Shown here: positions 42,750 to 55,288 of the stretch, piece after piece
Position numbering within the stretch: position 1 is the stretch's first letter
Layout of the letters: each line of letters opens with the position of its first letter
Assembly (NCBI RefSeq): GCF_020715685.1
Contig: NZ_CP085840.1
Coordinates: 3,100,001 to 3,164,000 of the forward strand
DNA length: 64,000 bases
Reading direction: 5' to 3'
DNA from: Dermatobacter hominis
GTDB lineage: Bacteria > Actinomycetota > Acidimicrobiia > Acidimicrobiales > Microtrichaceae
Made by a program: the position numbers and the translations under genes
Notes under the pieces: model-generated
What the model saw: only the letters and a program-made list of their open reading frames with translations
Database searches by the model: none
What the model was told of the DNA's origin: nothing

Positions 42750-44831
42750 GTGGCGAACCATCCCGAGCTCGAAGCGGAACAGGCGTACGTCGACCACGCG
42801 TACGAGTGCCTGGAGCAGACCAAGCGGGCGGTCGAGGCCATGCGGGAGACCGTCGAGAGCGGTCCCGGCGGCACGTTCCAGCACCGCTACGAGCGCGACG
42901 TCGTGCACGACCGGGTCGAGGCTCGGCTCCAGCACCTCGAGGTCGGCGACCTCTCGCTGGTGTTCGGCCGCATCGACCTCGAACCCTCCGCGGCCGCCGA
43001 GCAGCCCGAGTCGGGCGACCGCTTCTACATCGGCCGGGTGGCCGTGGCCGACAAGCACCGTGACCCCGTCGTCGTCGACTGGCGGGCCCCGGTCGCCGAG
43101 TCCTTCTACCGGGCGACGGGCCGCGATCCCATGGGCCTGGTGCGTCGGCGCCACTTCGCCAGCCGGGGCCGCACGCTGCTCGGCATCGACGACGAGCTGT
43201 TCGGCGCGGCCAAGGACGCCCTCGACCGTGGCGAGGTGCAGGGCTATGGCGCGCTGATCTCGGCGCTCGAGGAGACCCGCTCCGGGAAGCTCTCCGACAT
43301 CGTCGCCACCATCCAGGTGGAGCAGGACGTCATCATCCGCTCCGAGCTGCCCGGCGTGCTGGTCGTCCAGGGCGGTCCCGGCACCGGCAAGACGGTGGTG
43401 GCGCTGCACCGCGCCGCCTACCTGCTCTACAGCCACCGTTTCCCGCTCGAGGGCCAAGGCGTCCTCGTGGTCGGTCCGAACCGGGTCTTCCTGTCCTACA
43501 TCGAGCAGGTGCTGCCGAGCCTGGGCGAGGCCGGCGTGCAGATCGCGACGCTCGGCGACCTCGTGCCGCACGTCCGGATCGCCGGCCACGACGACGAGGA
43601 CACCGCCCGGGTCAAGGGCGACCTGCGCATGATCGACGTCGTCCGCCACGCCGTGCGCGACCGGGAGCGGCCGCTGCGCGAGCCGCTGCGGATCCCCTAC
43701 GGCGTGCAGTGGCTGACGCTGTCGGTCGAGCGCTCCACCGACATCGTCCAGCAGGCCCGACGGCGCTTCCGGACCCACAACGCCGGGCGGAAGCTGGTCG
43801 AGCAGCTGTTCTGGGAGGCGCTGGCCGCGACCTCCCGCAACGAGGACCCGCCCGAGGTGGTGCGCGAGCGCCTGCGCAGCGACGTGGCGGTCCGCGAGGC
43901 GCTCGAGCGCATGTGGCCGGTGCTGACGCCGGCCGAGCTGCTCAACGACCTCTACGGCTCGCCCGGGCTGCTCAAGCTCGCCGCCAGCCGATACCTCGAG
44001 CCGAACGAGTGGAAGCTGCTGTCACGCCCCCGCGAGAGCGACGCCGCCGAGGTCGTGTTCACCAACCACGACGTGCCCGTGCTCGACGAGGCGCTGGAGC
44101 TCCTCGGCCCCCGGCCCCGTCACAAGGACGACGACGTCGTGCGCACCTACGGCCACATCGTGGTCGACGAGGCGCAGGACCTGTCACCCATGCAGCTGCG
44201 CGTCCTCGACCGCCGATCGCTCAACGGATCGATGACGATCGTCGGCGACATCGCCCAGTCGACCGGGGCGTGGGCCCACGACGACTGGGACTCGGTGCTC
44301 GAGCACCTGCCGTCCCGCCGGCCGCCGCGCCGGGCCGAGCTCACGGTCGGCTACCGCGTGCCGGGGCCGATCATGGAGCTGGCCGCCAGGGTGCTGCGGA
44401 TCGCGGCGCCCGGCCTGCGGCCGCCGACGTCGATCCGCCACATGGGCGACGAGCCGATCATCAGCGGCTGCCGCGACGACGAGCTCGACCTCGAGGTGGC
44501 CGACGCCGTGCGCCGCGAGCTCAAGGCCGTCGGCTCGGGCAACGTCGCCGTCGTCGTGCCGGGCTCGCTCGCCGACCGGGTCGACATCGCCCTGGACGAC
44601 GCCGGGATCGACCACGGCAAGGCGACCCGCCAGGGCCTCGACCGCCAGGTGACGATCGTGCCGACGTCGCTGGTCAAGGGGCTCGAGCTCGACTCGGTGA
44701 TCGTCGTCGAGCCCGCAGCGATCCTCCGCGAGGAGGTCCGGGGTCCGCAGTCGCTCTACGTCGCGCTCACCCGGTCGACGAAGCGGCTGTCGATCGTGCA
44801 CGCCGAGCCGCTGCCCGACGTCCTGCGCTGA
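42750..44831 (+). CDS. helD: HelD-type RNA polymerase-recycling helicase-like ATPase
   Basis: 693 residues from a GTG. Superfamily 1A motifs: Walker A VVQGGPGTGKTVVALHRAAYLLY (near 205-227), Walker B HIVVDEAQDLSPMQLRVL, motif III region MTIVGDIAQSTGAW, and the C-terminal VKGLELDSVIVVEP and LYVALTRSTKRLSIVH. The N-terminal 120 residues (an acidic coiled-coil-like arm from EAEQAYVDHAYECLEQTKRAVEAM) and the block IGRVAVADKHRDPVVVDWRAPVAESFYRAT are HelD features absent from UvrD. HelD enters the RNA polymerase channels and frees stalled enzyme from DNA. Actinobacterial members can lower rifampicin sensitivity. Acts on the nucleoid. Confidence 0.92.
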   Translation: MANHPELEAEQAYVDHAYECLEQTKRAVEAMRETVESGPGGTFQHRYERDVVHDRVEARLQHLEVGDLSLVFGRIDLEPSAAAEQPESGDRFYIGRVAVADKHRDPVVVDWRAPVAESFYRATGRDPMGLVRRRHFASRGRTLLGIDDELFGAAKDALDRGEVQGYGALISALEETRSGKLSDIVATIQVEQDVIIRSELPGVLVVQGGPGTGKTVVALHRAAYLLYSHRFPLEGQGVLVVGPNRVFLSYIEQVLPSLGEAGVQIATLGDLVPHVRIAGHDDEDTARVKGDLRMIDVVRHAVRDRERPLREPLRIPYGVQWLTLSVERSTDIVQQARRRFRTHNAGRKLVEQLFWEALAATSRNEDPPEVVRERLRSDVAVREALERMWPVLTPAELLNDLYGSPGLLKLAASRYLEPNEWKLLSRPRESDAAEVVFTNHDVPVLDEALELLGPRPRHKDDDVVRTYGHIVVDEAQDLSPMQLRVLDRRSLNGSMTIVGDIAQSTGAWAHDDWDSVLEHLPSRRPPRRAELTVGYRVPGPIMELAARVLRIAAPGLRPPTSIRHMGDEPIISGCRDDELDLEVADAVRRELKAVGSGNVAVVVPGSLADRVDIALDDAGIDHGKATRQGLDRQVTIVPTSLVKGLELDSVIVVEPAAILREEVRGPQSLYVALTRSTKRLSIVHAEPLPDVLR

Positions 44832-44857
44832 CCCCAGTTCCCCCGGCGCTCGCCGGC

Positions 44858-44906
44858 CGGATCGGCCCTCGCTGCGCTCGCGGTCGGATCGGCCCTCGCT
44901 GCGCTC
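44858..44906. repeat. Two direct copies of a 22-bp sequence
   Basis: CGGATCGGCCCTCGCTGCGC plus TC at 44858-44879 and 44885-44906, period 27 bp. The second copy runs into the stop codon of the DtxR gene. Lies between convergent genes. Confidence 0.85.
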
Positions 44907-45582
44907 AGGCCGTGACGAGGATGCGGTCCGAGGCGAACCGGCCGATGCCGACGTGCTTGCCGTCGATCTCGACGGTGGCCGTCCCGTCGGGCGACAGGGC
45001 GGTCAGCGTGCCGGTGTGGCCGGGCTGCAGCGAGTTCTCCTCGAGGAACGCCAGCAGGCCCGGCTCGAACTCGAGCTCCTCGGGGATGCGGCTGACCGTG
45101 AACGCGCCGCCGATGGCGACGTCGCTGAGCGCCCGGGTGTCGGGAGCGCGGTAGGCGGCGCCGGGGATCGGGTTGCCGTGCGGGCAGGTCGTCGGGTCGC
45201 CCAGCACGCGGGTGAGGGCCTGCTCGACCGGGTCCGAGATGACGTGCTCCCACTTGCCGGCCTCGGTGTGGGCGTCGGCCCACGACAGCCCGAGCATGTC
45301 GGTCAGGAACCGCTCGGCGAGCCGGTGGCGGCGGACGACGCGCTCGGCGAGCGTGCGACCGGTCGTGGTCAGCGTGATGTTCGCGCCCACGTCGATGAGC
45401 CCCTCGTGCTCCATGCGGCGGATCATCTCGGACACCGCCGGGCGCGACACCTCGAGGCGTTCGGCGATGCGCGCCTGGATGACGTCGATGTCGTCCTCCC
45501 GGAGCTCCCAGATGGCTTCGCAGTACTCCTCGAAAGCCGGGTGGAACTCCTTGGAGCGGCTGCCCTTGGCGTCGGTCGGCAT
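44905..45582 (-). CDS. DtxR/IdeR-family metal-dependent regulator
   Basis: 225 residues from the ATG at 45582. Winged helix RIAERLEVSRPAVSEMIRRMEHEGLI (about 38-63), dimerisation domain with RRHRLAERFLTDMLGL and HTEAGKWEHVISDPVE, the PHGNPIPG link, and a C-terminal SH3-like FeoA domain. Ancillary-site ligands are kept (H86, E90, H105, matching DtxR H79, E83, H98). At the primary site E112 and H113 are present, but DtxR Cys102 is G109 and Met10 is E19, so metal choice may differ. It follows a siderophore-binding gene whose promoter has an iron-box-like operator. A TAGGAT hexamer sits 7 nt before the start. Confidence 0.9.
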   Translation of the reverse strand: MPTDAKGSRSKEFHPAFEEYCEAIWELREDDIDVIQARIAERLEVSRPAVSEMIRRMEHEGLIDVGANITLTTTGRTLAERVVRRHRLAERFLTDMLGLSWADAHTEAGKWEHVISDPVEQALTRVLGDPTTCPHGNPIPGAAYRAPDTRALSDVAIGGAFTVSRIPEELEFEPGLLAFLEENSLQPGHTGTLTALSPDGTATVEIDGKHVGIGRFASDRILVTA

Positions 45583-45589
45583 GATCACG

Positions 45590-45595
45590 ATCCTA
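45590..45595 (-). promoter_or_regulatory. -10 hexamer TAGGAT of the DtxR gene
   Basis: Reads TAGGAT on the minus strand, 7 nt before the ATG at 45582; it decides for this start over a GTG at 45588. Confidence 0.5.
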
Positions 45596-45628
45596 CTTCC
45601 GGGTCCCCGTCAGCGGTTGGTCGTCCGG

Positions 45629-46699
45629 TCAGGCCGCTGCGATCCGGTCGAGCTGCGGGCGGATCTGCTCGAGCGCCCACGGGATGGACAGCGGCGTCGG
45701 CGTGTTGAGGGCGACGGCGAGCGAGTAGTCCATGTCGACGACCGAGTCGGCCCGGACGGCCGGCAGCTCGTCCCAGCCGGCGATCGCCGAGGGGTCCGTG
45801 CCGTTGAGCAGGGCGAGGAGCAGGTCACCGTCGAGCATCCCGATCTGCTCGAAGCTGAGCTCCACCCGGCCCTGGTCGGCGTCGGCCTGGATCTCGTCGG
45901 GGATGACCAGGCCGAGCTGGCCGAACAGCACGTTGGCGCCGTCGTCGGGATCTCCGAGGACGTAGATGGCGTCGCCCGCGACGTAGTTCGCGAACGAGAA
46001 GGTCTTCCCCTCGAGCCCGGGCAGCGCGGTCGCGACCTCGGCCACCTGGCCGTCGACCTCGGCCACGACCTCCTCCGCGGTCTCCTCGTCGCCCAGCACG
46101 CGGCCGGCCACCTCGACCTGGTCCTGCCACTTGTCGACCTGCGAGTCCCCGAGGCTGGCGATCGTCGGAGCGATCGCGGCGAGCTTGTCGTAGTCGCCCT
46201 CGTCCTGGGCGAGGTAGCCGACGACGATGAGGTCGGGCTGCAGCGCGGCGATCTGCTCGTACGGGAGCGCCGAGGTCGCCGTCAGCTCCGTGGCGTCGGC
46301 GAGCCGGTCGCCCCGCCACGGGAACCCATCGGGCTGGCTGGGATCGGCGATGTAGCCGGCCGGCGTCACGCCCATGGCGAGCAGGGAGTCGGTCCAGCCG
46401 GTGTCGAGCGACACGATGCGGGTCGGCGCCGCGTCGACCGTCGTGGCGCCGTACCGGTGGTCGACGGTCACGGGGGAGGTCCTGTCGGCGGCGCCACTCT
46501 CCTCGGCCGTGGTCGTGGCGCCGCTCGAGTCGTCGTCGCCACCGCAGGCCGCCGCACCGAGCACGAGTGCGGCGAGGAGGGCGACGAACAGGGCGAGGCG
46601 GTCCCGTCCGGTGGCCCGGCGCCGGGCGCTCGGGCCGGGGGCGGGCGGGGTGGCGGCGGGCGGGGTGGCGGTCCGGGTCGGAATCGGGGACGTCGGCAT
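45629..46699 (-). CDS. Iron-siderophore ABC transporter substrate-binding lipoprotein
   Basis: 356 residues from the ATG at 46699. A long N-terminal tail of about 30 residues precedes the lipoprotein signal RLALFVALLAALVLGAAAC (C52). The mature part is a class III (FhuD/FecB/BtuF-like) binding protein: TRIVSLDTGWTDSLLAMGVTPAGYI, LPYEQIAALQPDLIVVGY, a rigid linking helix (WQDQVEVAGRVLGDEETAEEVVAEVDGQVAEV) and LNTPTPLSIPWALEQIRPQLDRI. It captures ferric siderophores outside the cell. No permease or ATPase gene is adjacent. Its -10 and start codon lie under an iron-box-like sequence, and the regulator gene follows 46 nt downstream. Confidence 0.9.
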   Translation of the reverse strand: MPTSPIPTRTATPPAATPPAPGPSARRRATGRDRLALFVALLAALVLGAAACGGDDDSSGATTTAEESGAADRTSPVTVDHRYGATTVDAAPTRIVSLDTGWTDSLLAMGVTPAGYIADPSQPDGFPWRGDRLADATELTATSALPYEQIAALQPDLIVVGYLAQDEGDYDKLAAIAPTIASLGDSQVDKWQDQVEVAGRVLGDEETAEEVVAEVDGQVAEVATALPGLEGKTFSFANYVAGDAIYVLGDPDDGANVLFGQLGLVIPDEIQADADQGRVELSFEQIGMLDGDLLLALLNGTDPSAIAGWDELPAVRADSVVDMDYSLAVALNTPTPLSIPWALEQIRPQLDRIAAA

Positions 46700-46714
46700 G
46701 GTAGGCAAACCTAA
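46698..46714 (-). promoter_or_regulatory. DtxR/IdeR-type iron box over the -10 and start codon
   Basis: On the minus strand TTAGGTTTGCCTACCAT, containing the inverted repeat TAGG-N4-CCTA. Most positions agree with the IdeR/DtxR 19-bp consensus. The -10 hexamer TAGGTT lies inside it, 8 nt before the ATG. Iron-loaded repressor would block this promoter. Confidence 0.68.
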
Positions 46715-46849
46715 CAGCACATCATCGGCGAGGCACACGGTCGTCCATCCGGGCCGTCCCGCCCGGGCCCTCCCGGCCAGTGGGGCACGTACGGCGGGAC
46801 CTCGGGGGGCAGGACCGGGCGCCGAGGGCTGGCTGTCAGGGGTCGACGG

Positions 46850-46855
46850 TAGGTT
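46850..46855 (+). promoter_or_regulatory. -10 hexamer TAGGTT before lhr
   Basis: TAGGTT is 6 nt before the GTG at 46862; leaderless-type spacing. Confidence 0.5.
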
Positions 46856-46861
46856 CCCGTC

Positions 46862-51718
<4,857 letters not shown>

Positions 51719-51789
51719 CCGTCCTGCTCCCACCGGCGGGACCGACGACCCCGGGGCCGGGAGCAGCGCTCGCCGATCGTGGCCGGCGG

Positions 51790-51795
51790 TAGGGT
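51790..51795 (+). promoter_or_regulatory. -10 hexamer TAGGGT before the SDR gene
   Basis: TAGGGT is 8 nt before the GTG at 51804. Confidence 0.5.
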
Positions 51796-51803
51796 CCGCG
51801 CCC

Positions 51804-52658
51804 GTGACCAGCACCAGCACCGACCGCAACCGCCGCTTCGAGGGGAAGGTCGTCTTCGTCACCGGGGTGGCCCGGGGGCAGGGGCGCAACCACGCCATCC
51901 GCTTCGCCCAGGAGGGTGCGCGCATCATCGGCGTCGACCTGTGCCACGACGTCGAGCACGCGCCGTACCCGCTCGCCACCCCCGAGGACCTCGCCGAGAC
52001 CGTCCGTCGGGTCGAGTCGGCCGGCGGCGCGATGCACGCCGAGCAGGCCGACGTCCGCGACCTGCCGGCGTTGAAGGCGGCGGTGCGGGCCGGCATCGAG
52101 CGCTTCGGTCGACTCGACGTCATCCTCGCCAACGCCGGCACCTACGCGCCGCTGCCGGTCCAGTTCGTCTCCGACGAGGCCTGGAACGAGACCGTCGACA
52201 TCAACCTCACCGGCGTGTTCCACGCGGTGAAGGCGGGGGTGCGCCAGCTGGTCGAGCAGAACGAGGGCGGCGCGATCGTGATGACCTCGTCGACCGCCGG
52301 GATCAAGGGGATGTACGGCTCCCCGGCGTACTCGGCGGCCAAGCACGGCGTCGTCGGGTTCATGCGCTCGCTGGCGCTGGAGCTGGCGCCCAACCAGATC
52401 CGCGTGAACTCGGTGCACCCGACGTCGGTGTACACGCCGATGATCATCAACGACGTGTTCCCCAAGCTCGTCGCCCCGGAGCACCCCGACCCGGGCGAGG
52501 ACGAGGCCGCGGCGTTCCTCAAGGACATGCAGCCGATGGGCAACCCGTGGGTCGAGGTCGACGACGTCAGCAACGCCATCCTCTTCCTGTGCTCCGACGA
52601 GGCGCGCTACATCACGGGCACGACCCTCGCCGTCGACGCCGGGGCCCTCACGAAGTAG
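51804..52658 (+). CDS. SDR-family oxidoreductase, mycofactocin-coupled type
   Basis: 284 residues. The NAD-binding loop VTGVARGQGRNHAIRFAQEGARIIGVDLC is the pattern of mycofactocin-coupled SDRs (GxxRGQGR and a VDLC end). Catalytic residues: the NAG motif ILANAGTYAP, Ser in VMTSSTAGIKG, and YSAAK with Tyr and Lys. An insert of about 25 residues after VDLC (HDVEHAPYPLATPEDLAETV) is also typical for the group, which holds its NAD tightly and uses mycofactocin to recycle it. The substrate is probably an alcohol or carveol-like compound. No mycofactocin genes are in the window. It interrupts the usual lhr-nei neighbourhood. Confidence 0.9.
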   Translation: MTSTSTDRNRRFEGKVVFVTGVARGQGRNHAIRFAQEGARIIGVDLCHDVEHAPYPLATPEDLAETVRRVESAGGAMHAEQADVRDLPALKAAVRAGIERFGRLDVILANAGTYAPLPVQFVSDEAWNETVDINLTGVFHAVKAGVRQLVEQNEGGAIVMTSSTAGIKGMYGSPAYSAAKHGVVGFMRSLALELAPNQIRVNSVHPTSVYTPMIINDVFPKLVAPEHPDPGEDEAAAFLKDMQPMGNPWVEVDDVSNAILFLCSDEARYITGTTLAVDAGALTK

Positions 52659-52751
52659 CGCGTCGCACCGGCGCTCGGCGCTCGTCGCCGACGACCGGCA
52701 GACGCGGGCCCGGCGGGGCTGAGGTCCGGGCGGCGGGGGAAGATGGTGCAC

Positions 52752-53552
52752 GTGCCCGAGGGCGACACCATCCACCGCACCGCGTCCCGGCTGCGCCCCG
52801 CGCTCGAGGGCCAGCCGCTGCTGCGCTTCGACGCCCCCCGCATGGCGGGCACGAGGCCGCGGGTCGGCGAGACCGTCGACACCGTCGAGGCGGTGGGCAA
52901 GCACCTGTTGATGCGGTTCTCGGGCGGCCTGACGCTCGAGACCCACATGCGGATGACGGGGTCGTGGCACCTGTACCGGAGCGGCGGCCCCGGCGGGCGG
53001 GGGGAGCGCTGGCGCAAGCCACCGCACCTGGTGCGGTGCCGGATCGACGTGCCCGGCTGGACCGCGGTGTGCTTCTCGGCGCCGGTCGTGCGGACGTTCC
53101 CGACCGCGGCGAGCGGTACGGCGGTCGACCCGATCGGCCACCTCGGGCCCGACCTCGCCGTGCCGATCGACGACGAGGTCGTCGCCGAGTGCGTGCGGCG
53201 GATGGACGCGTCGGAGCCCGACCGGGCGATCGGCGACGTGCTGCTCGACCAGCGGGTCGCCAACGGCGTCGGCAACGTCTATCGGTCCGAGGTCTGCTGG
53301 GCGTGCCGCGTCTCGCCCTTCCGCGCGGTGGCAGAGGTGCCCGAGGACCTGCGGGGCGAACTGGTGCGCACCGCCGCCCGCCTGCTCCGCGCCAACCTGA
53401 CGACGAGCTCGCGCACCACCGTCCCCGGCGGCCTGGCCGTCTACGGCCGGCGGGGCCGGCCGTGCCGGCGCTGCGGCACCGCGGTGCGGTCGGACCACCG
53501 CAGCGAGCACGCCCGGGTCGTCTACTGGTGCCCCACCTGCCAGCGCACCTGA
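52752..53552 (+). CDS. nei: Endonuclease VIII-type DNA glycosylase (Nei2)
   Basis: 266 residues from a GTG chosen so that the second residue is the catalytic proline (PEGDTIHRTA); an ATG 9 nt upstream would put extra residues before it and destroy the active site. Conserved Glu follows the Pro, Lys lies in VEAVGKHLLMRF, the H2TH region holds DVLLDQRVANGVGNVYRSEVCW, and the C-terminal zinc finger has two Cys pairs (PCRRCG and WCPTCQ). It excises oxidised pyrimidines and nicks the strand. Lhr, encoded 1 kb upstream, is a recurrent neighbour in mycobacteria. Confidence 0.95.
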   Translation: MPEGDTIHRTASRLRPALEGQPLLRFDAPRMAGTRPRVGETVDTVEAVGKHLLMRFSGGLTLETHMRMTGSWHLYRSGGPGGRGERWRKPPHLVRCRIDVPGWTAVCFSAPVVRTFPTAASGTAVDPIGHLGPDLAVPIDDEVVAECVRRMDASEPDRAIGDVLLDQRVANGVGNVYRSEVCWACRVSPFRAVAEVPEDLRGELVRTAARLLRANLTTSSRTTVPGGLAVYGRRGRPCRRCGTAVRSDHRSEHARVVYWCPTCQRT

Positions 53553-53576
53553 CCGGTGCGCCCCACCGCCCGGCCC

Positions 53577-53634
53577 GGCCAACGAGCTCGGGGATGAGCG
53601 TTCGCTGAGCGACGCGTGGTCCCCGAGTTCGGCG
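53577..53634. repeat. Hairpin beside the dispersed palindrome, copy 2
   Basis: Arms CTCGGGGA and TCCCCGAG enclose GCGTTCGCTGAGCGA. Related to the hairpin at 13986-14036, which shares the GGGGATG and CGTTCGCT/AGCGA loop. Confidence 0.6.
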
Positions 53635-53640
53635 GAAGGG

Positions 53641-53666
53641 CCTTCTCGGGGACGTCCCCGAGAAGT
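53641..53666. repeat. Dispersed palindrome, copy 2
   Basis: Identical over 26 bp to 13951-13976 (half-site CTTCTCGGGGAC). Here it lies between two co-directional genes, 83 nt after nei. Confidence 0.8.
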
Positions 53667-53710
53667 TGGCGAGCGGGGCCGGGGCCGTCGAGGGGCGCGC
53701 TGCGGGCTGA

Positions 53711-53716
53711 CATGAT
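53711..53716 (+). promoter_or_regulatory. -10-like CATGAT before the unknown 349-aa gene
   Basis: CATGAT is 6 nt before the GTG at 53723. Weaker than the other hexamers. Confidence 0.35.
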
Positions 53717-53722
53717 GGCGCC

Positions 53723-54772
53723 GTGCCGGCGCTGCGCACCGAGATCACCGAGATCGTGACGGGCCTGGGTGCGCTCGGCGAGGACGATCCCGACGCGGTC
53801 CTCGTCGACCGGCCGCCGGCCGAGCTCCGCAACGTCGACTCGGCGACGTGGGCGAGGTTGGTGGCGGCGCACCGCGACGGCACCCACCGGGGCGAGGTCC
53901 TCGCCGCCTGGCACAACGGGCGGGCGCTGTTCCGGGCCGTCGACGGGCTGCGGGGCCGGCGGCCCGCCGTCGTGGAGTGGAAGGGCGGCCACCGCGACCC
54001 GGGCGACGAATCGGTGCCGGCCGACCTGCGGATCGACCACGTGTACCTCGTGAGCTGCAAGTACCTGTCGAAGGTGCTGCACAACGCGTCGCCCGCGACG
54101 GTGTTCGACCGGCTGCTCGCGGGCGCGCCGGGCCGGCGGTCCGAGGAGAACTGGTTCGACGCCGTCGCGGCCGCCGAGCACCAGCGGCTCTACCAGCTCG
54201 TGCGACGGACCTACGGCGACGGCCTGGACCTGCCCGACGGCGGCCCGCTGCCCGAGCAGGTGCGGTCGCTGACCGGCCCCCAGCGCGACGCGCTCCGCCG
54301 CCAGCTGCCCCGCGGATGGGGCGTCGACTGCGCGACCGCCTACCAGGACCTCGTGACCGCGGCGGCCGAGCGCTCGGCCGAGCGGTGGCGGGCCGTGCTC
54401 GCCGACGGCACCGGCCGCGAACGCCACCTGCTCTGGCGGATCCTCCGGCTGTCCTCCGCGCCGTACTTCGTGCTCGGCACCGGACCGGTGGCCTCGCTCC
54501 GCCTGCGGGTGGCGACGCCGTGGGACTGGAACCAGGCGTTCGAGCTGCGACGCTTCGAGGTGGTCGCCGAGCCCGGGGGCCAGGCCCGGGTGGGGTGGCG
54601 GGCGCTGGTGCGCTCGCGGGCCGCGGGCGAGGGGCCGGCCGGCGAGGAGGTCGAGGTCGCAGGCCACGTCGAGGTGCGGTGGAGCCACGGGCGCTTCGGC
54701 GGCCACCCCGAGGCGAAGGTGTACCTCGACACGCCGCACGGCCAGGTCCCCGGCTACTTCCCGCTCGCCTGA
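53723..54772 (+). CDS. Uncharacterised protein, possible PD-(D/E)xK-like nuclease
   Basis: 349 residues from a GTG. I cannot name the family. Residues about 88-125 contain PAVVEWKGGHRDPGDESVPADLRIDHVYLVSCKYLSKVLHNASP, where ExK (EWK) and a later SCKY on a predicted strand could form a nuclease-like core; this is a weak guess. A second ordered region includes LLWRILRLSSAPYFVLGTGP and WDWNQAFELRRFEVV. It ends HGQVPGYFPLA. It lies after the Lhr-SDR-Nei2 group, so a DNA link is conceivable. Composition is normal for the window. The function remains open. Confidence 0.6.
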   Translation: MPALRTEITEIVTGLGALGEDDPDAVLVDRPPAELRNVDSATWARLVAAHRDGTHRGEVLAAWHNGRALFRAVDGLRGRRPAVVEWKGGHRDPGDESVPADLRIDHVYLVSCKYLSKVLHNASPATVFDRLLAGAPGRRSEENWFDAVAAAEHQRLYQLVRRTYGDGLDLPDGGPLPEQVRSLTGPQRDALRRQLPRGWGVDCATAYQDLVTAAAERSAERWRAVLADGTGRERHLLWRILRLSSAPYFVLGTGPVASLRLRVATPWDWNQAFELRRFEVVAEPGGQARVGWRALVRSRAAGEGPAGEEVEVAGHVEVRWSHGRFGGHPEAKVYLDTPHGQVPGYFPLA

Positions 54773-54794
54773 CCGCGGCTCCGGCGGCGCGGCC

Positions 54795-54800
54795 TACGAT
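54795..54800 (+). promoter_or_regulatory. -10 hexamer TACGAT before the KSI-like gene
   Basis: TACGAT is 8 nt before the ATG at 54809. Confidence 0.5.
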
Positions 54801-54808
54801 CCGGGCCC

Positions 54809-55195
54809 ATGCCCACGATCGAGCACATGAAGGACACCGTCGCGGCCTACACGACCGCACACTCGGCCGGCGATGTCGACGGCGTCGCCGCCCTGTTCTC
54901 CGAGGACGCGGTCGTCGCCGACCCGGTCGACCAGCCGGCCCACGAGGGCCGCGACGCGGTGCGGGCGTTCTTCGCCGGCACGCACGACATGCTCGACGCC
55001 ATGGACCTGCACGCCACCGGGCCCGTCCGGGCGGTGGGCAACTGGGCGGCGGTCCCGCTCGAGGCGATCACCACGATGGGCGACCTGCGGATGGTCGTCG
55101 AGATCATCGACGTCTTCACGTTCGACGACGACGGCCTCATCTCGGACATGAAGGCGTACTGGACCGCCGCCGACATCCGCCCCTACGAGGGCTGA
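54809..55195 (+). CDS. Ketosteroid isomerase-like protein (SnoaL/NTF2 fold)
   Basis: 128 residues, close to the 125-131 of bacterial ketosteroid isomerase. It aligns well with the Comamonas enzyme: EHMKDTVAAYTTAHSAGDVDGVAALFSEDAVVADPV has Y14 and D38 in the catalytic positions, and EIIDVFTFDDDGLISDMKAYW has D101 in the position of D99. So the tyrosine and two aspartates are all present, which argues for delta-5-3-ketosteroid isomerisation or a similar keto-enol step. Steroid genes are not adjacent. A stem-loop follows the stop. Confidence 0.85.
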   Translation: MPTIEHMKDTVAAYTTAHSAGDVDGVAALFSEDAVVADPVDQPAHEGRDAVRAFFAGTHDMLDAMDLHATGPVRAVGNWAAVPLEAITTMGDLRMVVEIIDVFTFDDDGLISDMKAYWTAADIRPYEG

Positions 55196-55216
55196 CCGCC
55201 GGCGACCCCCTCTCCA

Positions 55217-55266
55217 GTTCTGTGATGCTCGATACGCCTGGATCGACGTATCGAGCATCACAGAAC
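55217..55266. terminator. 20-bp stem hairpin after the KSI-like gene
   Basis: Arms GTTCTGTGATGCTCGATACG (55217-55236) and its exact complement (55247-55266) around a 10-nt loop, between convergent genes. Third member of the hairpin family with a CAGAACGGG right end. Confidence 0.85.
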
Positions 55267-55288
55267 GGGTTCGGGGGGTGCTCGGGGG

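Noticed and set aside
44858-44906. Attachment-site-like direct repeats flanking an integrated element
   Set aside because: The copies are only 27 bp apart and enclose nothing; no integrase is near.
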